From assembly GCF_001514215.1 (NCBI RefSeq), contig NZ_KQ948851.1:120455-184454 (forward strand): a DNA stretch of 64,000 nucleotides, written 5' to 3'. The notes below the pieces were generated by a model, which had not been told where the DNA came from, made no database searches, and saw only the letters and a program-made list of their open reading frames with translations. This document shows positions 15,170 through 22,700 of the stretch, in pieces; the stretch's first letter is position 1; each line of letters begins with the position of its first letter. This DNA is from Streptomyces bungoensis. Its GTDB lineage: Bacteria; Actinomycetota; Actinomycetes; Streptomycetales; Streptomycetaceae. Made by a program: the position numbers and the translations under genes.

Positions 15170-16465
15170 TCAGTTACCGCCTTCCGGCATTGTGGCCGCG
15201 CCCTTGATCAGGTCGCGGGTGGCCAGGTCGAAGGAGTTGACGAGGAAGTCCACGTCGGTGTCGTCCAGCACGGCGGGCGGGGTGAACCGCACCACCGAGC
15301 TGCCGTTCATGGAGTGGTTGGCGACCACGCCGTGGTTGAACAGCTCGATCAGCAGCTCGCCGGCGAGGCCCGCCTCGACCAGCTCGACACCGATGAGCAG
15401 GCCCCGGCCGCGCACGTCCACCACCAGCTCGGGGATGTTGCGGTGGGCGACCTCCGCGATCCGCGGCAGCAGCCGGGCGCCGAGGTCCATGGCCCGGGTG
15501 ACCAGGCGCTCCTCCTTGACGGCCCGGATCGCGCCCTGCACCGCGGCCATCAGCACCGGCTGCCCGGAGAAGGTGGCGGTGTGGACGTAGGGGTCCTTGT
15601 CGAAGGGGCGGAACGCCTTGCGGGTGGCGACGGCCGCCGACACCGGCATCACCCCGCCGCCCAGCGCCTTGCCGGTGAGCAGGACGTCCGGGACGACGCC
15701 CTCGATGTCGGCGCCCCACCACTCGCCGAGCCGCCCGAAGCCGGACTGCACCTCGTCGAGGATGAGGAAGCCGTCGTACTCGCGGACCAGTTCCTCGACG
15801 CGCTTGAGGTAGCCCTTCGGCGGGATGACGACCCCGCCCTCGCCCTGGACCGGCTCCAGGATCACGCACACCTCACCCGGGTGGGCGCGCAGTTCGGCCT
15901 CGAGGGCGTCGGCGTCGCCGAACGGCAGGTGCTGGAAGTCGGGCACGAGCGGGCGGAACGGCGCCTGGTAGACGTCCTTCGCGGTCGCCGACAGGGCGCC
16001 CAGGGTCTTGCCGTGGTAGCCGCCGCGCATCGAGATGGTGCGCTTGAACCCGTTCGCGCGGGCCAGTTTCAGGCCGGTCTCCACCGCCTCGGCGCCCGAC
16101 AGCGCGAAGTGCACGCGGTCCAGGCCGGCCGGCAGCACGGACACCAGGGCCTCGGCGGCGCGGGCCACCGTCGGCTCCAGCAGGATGCGGGTCGCGGTGG
16201 GGTGGGTGCGCAGCTGGCGCTCCACCTCCTCCATGACGATCGGATGGCGGGCGCCCATGATGAACACGCCGTAGCCGCCCGCGTTCAGGAAGCGCTCACC
16301 GTCGCTGGTGGTGAGCCAGGCGCCCTCGGACGCCGTCTCCATGTGGCTGCCGAACAGCTCGGCGAGCGTGGCCCGGCCCTTGCTCAGGTGGGCCCGGTAC
16401 AGATTGAGGATCTCCGCCTCCGTGTCGGCGGCCGGGGCCGCCGGAGACTCCTGCAGTACGGTCAC
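15170..16465 (-). CDS. class III (omega-type) PLP aminotransferase
   Basis: 431 residues, fold-type I. The PLP lysine lies in LLTGKALGGG and the upstream Asp in FLILDEVQSGFGRLG. This family aminates aldehydes, ketones and terminal amino acids. Next to an ALDH-family gene and a VlmH-like N-hydroxylase it most likely converts a fatty aldehyde to the alkylamine that replaces valine-derived isobutylamine of valanimycin. Ornithine/acetylornithine-type activity is the alternative. Confidence 0.9.
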   Translation of the reverse strand: MTVLQESPAAPAADTEAEILNLYRAHLSKGRATLAELFGSHMETASEGAWLTTSDGERFLNAGGYGVFIMGARHPIVMEEVERQLRTHPTATRILLEPTVARAAEALVSVLPAGLDRVHFALSGAEAVETGLKLARANGFKRTISMRGGYHGKTLGALSATAKDVYQAPFRPLVPDFQHLPFGDADALEAELRAHPGEVCVILEPVQGEGGVVIPPKGYLKRVEELVREYDGFLILDEVQSGFGRLGEWWGADIEGVVPDVLLTGKALGGGVMPVSAAVATRKAFRPFDKDPYVHTATFSGQPVLMAAVQGAIRAVKEERLVTRAMDLGARLLPRIAEVAHRNIPELVVDVRGRGLLIGVELVEAGLAGELLIELFNHGVVANHSMNGSSVVRFTPPAVLDDTDVDFLVNSFDLATRDLIKGAATMPEGGN

Positions 16466-16486
16466 GTGGGACTCCAGGTCGAAGGG

Positions 16487-17629
16487 TCAGGCCAGGACCA
16501 GCGGGCCGCCCGCGAAGTACGCGAGCATCGGCTCCGCCGCGGCGAGACGGGACGGCGGGTGGAAGGCGAGGGCCCGGGTGGCGGCGGCCGCCTGGGCGGT
16601 GTCGGAGCCGTTGATGAACTCCAGGCCGCCGAGCAGCTCCAGGGCGCGGGCGACGATGTCCGGCATCGCGTTCTGCACGGCGTACCGGGCGACCAGCACG
16701 CGCGCCACCGACTCCTCGTCGCCGGGCTCCGGGCCGGTGCCGCGGGCCACGCCCTCCAGCAGGGCGAGGGCGGCCTCCATGTCGACGGCGAGCGCGGCCC
16801 GCTCCGCGGCGCCGCCCCGCTCGCGCTCCAGCACCTGCTCCACCAGCGCGGCGGCGGCGCCCGCGTACCCGGCGGAGATCAGCATCTCGAACCAGACGAA
16901 CCCGGCGGACTGCAGGTCGTCGAGGCGGGTGGGATCGTCGGCGCCGGCCCGGACCACCATCTCGGCCGGGACGAACACGTCCTCCAGCCGCACCTCCTCG
17001 CTCTCCGCGCCCGCCAGCAGCTGGTTGCCCCAGAAGGTGTGCACGGACAGGCCGGGCGCGCCGGCCGGCACCAGCGCGAGGGCCAGCTCCGGCTCGCCGC
17101 CGTCCTCGCCGTGGATCGCGATGGACGCGGTGAGCAGGCTCATCGAACGGGACAGGCTGCACGGCTTCTTCGACCCGGACAGCAGGAACCCGCCCTCCAC
17201 CGGGCGCGCGGTCACGGCCGGCTTGAGGATGTTCTGCGCGGTGCGGCCCTCGGCCCAGCCGGAGGCCATCATCATCTGGTCCGGCACGATCCGGTGCAGC
17301 AGTTCGGTCTGGGCGCCGGTGAGCCGGCCCGCCTTGACGGCGAGGGAGTACAGCATGGCGGCGGTGAAGTGGTGCATGGACACCGCGGCGACCAGCGACG
17401 GGGACAGGGCGCCGAGCGCCAGCTGGACGCGCAGGGCCTCCAGCGGGGCCGCGCCGTGGCCGCCGTAGGCCTCGGGTATGAGCAGGCCGACCCCGCCGTG
17501 GATGCGGAACAGGTCGATCACCGGGCTGCCGGGCCGCTCCCGCTCGGCGTACGGGAGCTGGTCCAGCTCCTTGAGCAGTCCGGGGTGGAACCGCTCGCAG
17601 ACGGTGCGGGCAGCATCGAGGGAACGCAA
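16487..17629 (-). CDS. VlmH-like flavin-dependent amine N-hydroxylase (acyl-CoA dehydrogenase fold)
   Basis: 380 residues with the three-part acyl-CoA dehydrogenase fold: N-terminal helices to about 115, beta domain (about 120-225, with SGSKKPCSLS) and C-terminal helical bundle. Such proteins include the FADH2-dependent isobutylamine N-hydroxylase VlmH. The nearby flavin reductase and aminotransferase favour alkylamine N-hydroxylation over fatty acid beta-oxidation. It would give the alkylhydroxylamine that receives serine from the VlmA-like enzyme. A true acyl-CoA dehydrogenase cannot be excluded from sequence alone. Confidence 0.78.
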   Translation of the reverse strand: MRSLDAARTVCERFHPGLLKELDQLPYAERERPGSPVIDLFRIHGGVGLLIPEAYGGHGAAPLEALRVQLALGALSPSLVAAVSMHHFTAAMLYSLAVKAGRLTGAQTELLHRIVPDQMMMASGWAEGRTAQNILKPAVTARPVEGGFLLSGSKKPCSLSRSMSLLTASIAIHGEDGGEPELALALVPAGAPGLSVHTFWGNQLLAGAESEEVRLEDVFVPAEMVVRAGADDPTRLDDLQSAGFVWFEMLISAGYAGAAAALVEQVLERERGGAAERAALAVDMEAALALLEGVARGTGPEPGDEESVARVLVARYAVQNAMPDIVARALELLGGLEFINGSDTAQAAAATRALAFHPPSRLAAAEPMLAYFAGGPLVLA

Positions 17630-17656
17630 GGGAAACCTCCGCGGGACTGGGTGTGG

Positions 17657-19294
17657 TCAGGCGCCGAAGACCGCGTCGTACGGGCTGACGTCGCGGGCGA
17701 TGCTGACTCCCTGGACGTGGGAGGTCTTGAGCATCGGGTAGTTGGCCTCGCCGAACGCGCCGCCGGTGCGGCCGGTGCCGCCGTGGCTCGGCAGGTAGGG
17801 CAGGAAGCCGATGTGGGAGTCGTTGACCTTCAGCAGACCGCCGTTGACGGTGCGCCGCACGAAGGTCTCGATCACGTGGTCCGAGCGCGACCACAGGGAG
17901 TTGCGCAGCCCGTAGTCGTTGCTGTTCACGAACTGCAGGAACGATTCGAGCAGCGCGTCGTCGCTGTCGCGTTCGGCGACCACGATCGGGACCAGCGGGA
18001 AGAAGGTCTCCTCGCGGACCACGTCGTAGGTCCGCGCCCGGTCCAGGCCGTCCACGCGCACCACCGTCGGCTGCAGGAACACGCCCGTCTCCGACACCGT
18101 GCCGTCGACCTCGGTGCGGTTGCCGCCGGTGACCAGCTCGGCGCCGTTGTCCAGGGCCTGGCGCAGCAGCCGGAAGAAGCGCTCGCTGCGCCGCACCGGC
18201 GACAGCAGGACGTCCTCCTCCTCGGGCAGGCCCGGCTTGATGCCCTTGACCTGCTTCTTCACCTCGTCGATCAGCGCCTCGGCGATGTCCGGGTGGACCA
18301 GCACGTAGTTGGGCACCATGCAGATCTGACCGGAGCCGTAGAACGCCTCGGTGATGGCCTCGGCCGCCCACGTCACGTCGGCGTCCTTCCAGACCACGAT
18401 GCCGTCGTTGCCGGCGAGCTCCAGGATCGGCTTCTTGCCGTGCGACACGCACTGCTGCTCGAAGCGCAGGCCCTCCTGGCTGCCGCCGATGTAGAAGATG
18501 TCGTCGATCAGCGGATCGGCGATCCAGCGGTCCATGGTCTGCTTCGGGTTGGAGCACACCGCGTTGAGCACACCGGCCGGCGCGTCGAGCTCCTCCAGCA
18601 GCGGCGCCACGATGTCGCGCAGCAGCCACATCGTGGACAGCGCGATGGAGCGCGGGGCCCGCACGACGACCGCGTTGCCGGCCATCAGCGCCAGCACGCA
18701 CAGCGCGGCGCTCGGCAGCGGCGCGTTCTGCGGCGGGTTGAAGGCGACCACACCGTCCGGCTGGCGGTGCAGGATCAGCTTGCGGCCGTTGTACTCCTTC
18801 TCCACCCTCATCTGCTTCAGGTACCAACGCAGGGAGCCCGGGGCGTAGATCTGCAGCAGGCAGCTCAGCTCCCACCGGGCGAGCTTCACGGGGTGCGACT
18901 CGGCGACCAGCATGCGCAGGAACTCGTCCTGGTGCTTGATCAGTTCCTCGCGGAAGCGGGTGCCCAGCTGCATCCGCCGCTCCAGCGGTACGGCCGCCCA
19001 GTCGGGGGCCGCCGCGGCGGCCGCCTGGGTGGCCAGGTCGATGGCGGAGTCGTCCGCGATCGCGCAGCGCCCGACGACATAGGGGTGCTTGGCCGCCTCC
19101 GACTCCGGGTCCTGTTCCAGGGAGCGCTTCAGGCTGACGCTCGTGAAAACGTCTTCCAGCAGGGAACGCCCGCTGACGGTGTAGACCCACCCGTCCCCGG
19201 CCACGTCCTTGCCCGCGATGTAGAGGTCGTAACTCTTCAATCCGGAAGGTGCCTCAGCACTCTCCTCCTGCTCCTGCGCGGCTTCGCGAAGCAT
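17657..19294 (-). CDS. aldehyde dehydrogenase-superfamily enzyme (candidate acyl reductase)
   Basis: 545 residues. The catalytic Cys is in GSGQICMVPN and the usual general-base Glu in LELAGNDG. The N-terminus is extended by about 100 residues compared with ordinary ALDHs. First gene of the ten-gene minus operon. Since an aminotransferase follows, it may run as an acyl-thioester or acid reductase giving a fatty aldehyde; oxidation of an aldehyde is the default family chemistry. The ATG at 19294 follows AAAGG and is the first start after the predicted transcription start near 19333. Confidence 0.85.
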   Translation of the reverse strand: MLREAAQEQEESAEAPSGLKSYDLYIAGKDVAGDGWVYTVSGRSLLEDVFTSVSLKRSLEQDPESEAAKHPYVVGRCAIADDSAIDLATQAAAAAAPDWAAVPLERRMQLGTRFREELIKHQDEFLRMLVAESHPVKLARWELSCLLQIYAPGSLRWYLKQMRVEKEYNGRKLILHRQPDGVVAFNPPQNAPLPSAALCVLALMAGNAVVVRAPRSIALSTMWLLRDIVAPLLEELDAPAGVLNAVCSNPKQTMDRWIADPLIDDIFYIGGSQEGLRFEQQCVSHGKKPILELAGNDGIVVWKDADVTWAAEAITEAFYGSGQICMVPNYVLVHPDIAEALIDEVKKQVKGIKPGLPEEEDVLLSPVRRSERFFRLLRQALDNGAELVTGGNRTEVDGTVSETGVFLQPTVVRVDGLDRARTYDVVREETFFPLVPIVVAERDSDDALLESFLQFVNSNDYGLRNSLWSRSDHVIETFVRRTVNGGLLKVNDSHIGFLPYLPSHGGTGRTGGAFGEANYPMLKTSHVQGVSIARDVSPYDAVFGA

Positions 19295-19339
19295 CTTCAG
19301 CCTTTCGGATATGGCGTGTGGATTTCTTGAAGCACTGCG

Positions 19340-19382
19340 AGCCTGACAGCGGAATCTGACCCGGCGCTGACACCCCGCTGAC
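19340..19382 (-). promoter_or_regulatory. SARP-type promoter for the ten-gene azoxy operon
   Basis: Minus-strand GTCAG repeats at 19382-19378, 19371-19367 and 19360-19356 stand at 11-bp steps, followed by 8 bp and CAGGCT (19345-19340) as -10. A fourth GTCAG (19347-19343) overlaps the -10 region. It drives ALDH through FabF. Confidence 0.75.
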
Positions 19383-19417
19383 CACGCCGATCCGGCCACG
19401 GGAGCGCTCCCGGGGCC

Positions 19418-19449
19418 GTCAGCGGGGCGTCAGCCGGCGCTGCTTGCAT
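19418..19449 (+). promoter_or_regulatory. SARP-type promoter for the ACP-PKS operon
   Basis: Two GTCAG heptamers at 19418 and 19429 (11-bp step), 8 bp, then TTGCAT (19444-19449) as -10. It is back to back with the operon promoter at 19340-19382. The predicted start of transcription is at about 19456-19457, on or next to the ATG of the carrier protein gene. Confidence 0.65.
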
Positions 19450-19456
19450 GAGGCGC

Positions 19457-19756
19457 ATGCCACCTGTCGACAGCACCATCGAGCGGTTGCGCGACCTGCC
19501 GCGCAGTGAACTCGCCGAAGAAATCGAGTCGATCGTCCTGACGAAGTTCCGGGCCGTCCTGCTGATGGACGAGTCCGAGGACCTCCCCGTCGACGTCAGC
19601 TATTTCGATCTCGGCCTCACCTCGCTGCGGCTGACCGAGATACGGCAGAGCCTGGAACAGCTCCTGGACCTGTCGATCAACGTCAGCGTGCTCTTCAACG
19701 AGCCGACGATCGCCCACCTCGTGGACCACCTGACCCAGGCCATCCAGGAAGCTTGA
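19457..19756 (+). CDS. freestanding PKS-type acyl carrier protein
   Basis: 99 residues with the carrier site DLGLTSLRLTEI (Ser in LTSL), a helix-rich profile and no catalytic domain. An upstream ATG (19448) overlaps the predicted -10 element, so the ATG at 19457 is preferred; this would give a leaderless or nearly leaderless message. It is 11 nt before the PKS start and likely hands chains to or from the PKS, for example as a loading or release carrier. Confidence 0.85.
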   Translation: MPPVDSTIERLRDLPRSELAEEIESIVLTKFRAVLLMDESEDLPVDVSYFDLGLTSLRLTEIRQSLEQLLDLSINVSVLFNEPTIAHLVDHLTQAIQEA

Positions 19757-19767
19757 GGAGTCGCTCC

Positions 19768-22700
19768 ATGCCGCGTACGGAATCAGAGCAGGCGCCCGAG
19801 CCGGTCGCGATCGTCGGAATCGGTCTGCGGTTCCCCGGCGGCAGCGGCTCGGCCGACGAGTTCGACGCCTTCCTGCGGGAGGGCCGCAGCGGGATCGGCC
19901 CGATCCCGCGGGACCGCTGGGACGTCGAGGCGTTCACCCCCGAAGGACCCGACGACAAGGGCAAGATCCGCGCCTCGGGCGGCGGGTTCCTCGACCGCAT
20001 CGACCTGTTCGACGCCGGCTTCTTCAACATCTCCCCGAAGGAAGCCCGCTACATGGACCCCCAGCAGCGGCTGCTGCTGGAGACCGCCTGGCAGGCCCTG
20101 GAGCACGCCGGCATCGACCCGGCCCCGCTGCGCCGCGGCAACGGCGGCGTGTACATCGGCGCCAGCTCCATCGACTACGCCCTGGAGCTCGACTCCCTGC
20201 CGTACGAGGAGCTGGACGGCCACCTGGCGTCCGGCATCACCATGTTCCCGCTCTCGGGCCGGCTGTCGTACTTCCTCGGCTGGCGCGGCCCCAGCATGAG
20301 CGTCGACACCGCCTGCTCCTCCTCGCTGGTCGCCCTGCACCTGGCCGCGAACGCCCTGAGGGCCGGCGAGACCGACATCGCGCTGTGCGGCGGCGTCAAC
20401 GCCCTGCACCACCCGCGCATCCCGGTGATGTTCTCCAACGCCCAGATGCTGTCCCCCGACGGGCAGTGCAAGACCTTCGACGAGTCCGCCGACGGCTACG
20501 CGCGCGCCGAGGGCTGCGGCGTCGTCGTCCTCAAGCGGCTCTCCGACGCCCGGCGCGACGGCGACCGGATCCTCGCCCTGGTGCGCGGCACGGCGGTGGG
20601 CCAGGACGGCGACAGCGCGGGCCTGACCGTGCCCAACGGCCCCGCCCAGGAGAAGGTCATCCGCACCGCCCTGGCCGCCGCGCACCTCGCCCCCGAGGAC
20701 ATCCAGTACGTCGAGGCGCACGGCACCGGCACCCCGCTCGGCGACCCCATCGAGTTCGGCGCCATCGGGGACGTGTTCGTCGACTCCCACACCAAGGACC
20801 GGCCGCTGCTGGTCGGTTCGGTGAAGACCAACCTCGGCCACATGGAGCCGGCCTCCGGCATCGTCGGCGTCATCAAGACCGTGCTCCAGCTGCGCGCCCG
20901 CACCATCTACCCGCACCTCAACCTCACCACCCCGTCCGGGCGCATCCCCTGGGACCTGTACCCGGTGCGGGTGCCGACGGCGTGCGAGCCGTGGGAGGCC
21001 GAGGTCCGGCGCGCGGTCGTCAACAGCTTCGGGTTCGCCGGGACCATCGGCGCGGTGGTGCTGGAGGAGGCGCCCGAGCAGGCCGAGCAGCCCGCCGATG
21101 GCGGCGCCGCACCCGTGTTCACCCTGTCCGCCAAGAACGCCGGCGCCCTGCGCGAACTGGCCTCCGCCTACCGCGAGTTGCTGGACGAACGGCCGGAGCT
21201 CCCGCTCGGCGCCCTCTGCCACACGGCCAACACGGCCCGCAGTCACCACCCCTACCGGATCGCCGCCCCCGTCACCGACCGCGCCGCGCTGGCCAGGCTC
21301 CTGGAGCGCGCCGCCGAGGCCGAGCACGAGGGCCCCACCGGCATCCGCAAGACCGCGTTCCTGTTCACCGGCCAGGGCTCCCAGTACGCCGGCATGGGCG
21401 CCGCCCTCTACGCGGCCCTCCCCGTCTTCCGCGCCCGCGTGGACGAGTGCGACGAGCTGTTCGCCGAGCACCTCGGCCGCTCCGTGCGCGAGCTGCTGCT
21501 CGGCACCGCCGCCGACCCCGAGGCGATCGACCGCACCGAGTACACCCAGCCCGCCCTGTTCACCCTCGAGTACGCGCTCGCCCAGCAGTGGATCGCCTGG
21601 GGCGCGAAGCCCAACGTGCTCATCGGGCACAGCATCGGCGAGGTCGTCGCCGCCGCCGTCGCCGGGCTGTTCAGCCTGCCCGACGCGGTGCGCCTGGTCG
21701 CGGCCCGCGCCCGGCTGATGCAGGCGGTGACCGCCGAGGGCGGCATGGCCGCCGTCAGCGCCCCCGTCGAGGAGGTCGTCCCGCTGCTGGAAGGCCACGA
21801 CGACCTCGCCGTGGCCGGGATCAACGCCCCCGACCAGACCGTGATATCCGGCGCCACCGCCGCCCTCGACGAGGTCACCGGCATCCTCACCGGCCGGGGC
21901 GTGCGCGTCGAGCGCCTGAAGGTCTCGCACGCCTTCCACTCCCCGCTGATGGCCGAGGTCTACGACGACTTCCGCGCCGCCCTGGACGGCATCGCCTTCC
22001 ACGAGCCGCAGATCAGCATCGTCTCCAACGTCACCGGCCGCCTCGCCCGCTTCCGCGAGATCGGCAACCCGGACTACTGGGTGCGGCACATCGGCGAACC
22101 CGTCCGCTTCCTCGACGGCATCCGGGCCGTCGCCAAGCGCGGCCGGCACGCCCTGATCGAGGTCGGCCCGCAGGCCGGGCTCACCGCGCTCGCCCGGCGC
22201 TCGGTCACGGTCGAGGACCACGTGTGGCTGGCCAGCCTGCGCCGCCGCGACACCACCACCGCGACCACCCTCACCGCTCTCGCCGACTACTACGCGGCCG
22301 GCCTCAACGTCTCCTGGACCGGCTACCACGCCGGCTGCCCCGCGCCCGCCCGCGTGGACCTGCCGACGTACGCCTTCCAGCGCAAGCGCTACTGGCTGCC
22401 CTCCGCCGCACCCCGCCGCTCCGCCGCGAACGGCACCGCCCGGCACCCGCTGCTCGGCACCGAGGAGCGGTTCGCCAGCGGGGTACGGGAGTTCACCGCG
22501 GAGTTCACCGCCGAGGAGCTCGGCGCGCTCGCCGACCTCGCCGACGGTGGCCGGACCGTCCTGCCCGCCGGCGCCTACGTCGACCTGCTGCTCGCCGTGC
22601 AGGACGCGGTGCGGGGCCACGCCCGCTCGGCCGTCCGCGACCTGAGGCTGCTCGCCCCGCTGGAGCTGCCCGCCGAGACCCTCACCGCGCTCACCACCCG

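Noticed and set aside
15314..19330. 1338-codon plus-strand frame opposite the aminotransferase, VlmH-like and ALDH genes
   Set aside because: It is a GC-rich antisense shadow without any recognisable domain, opposite three genes with catalytic motifs.
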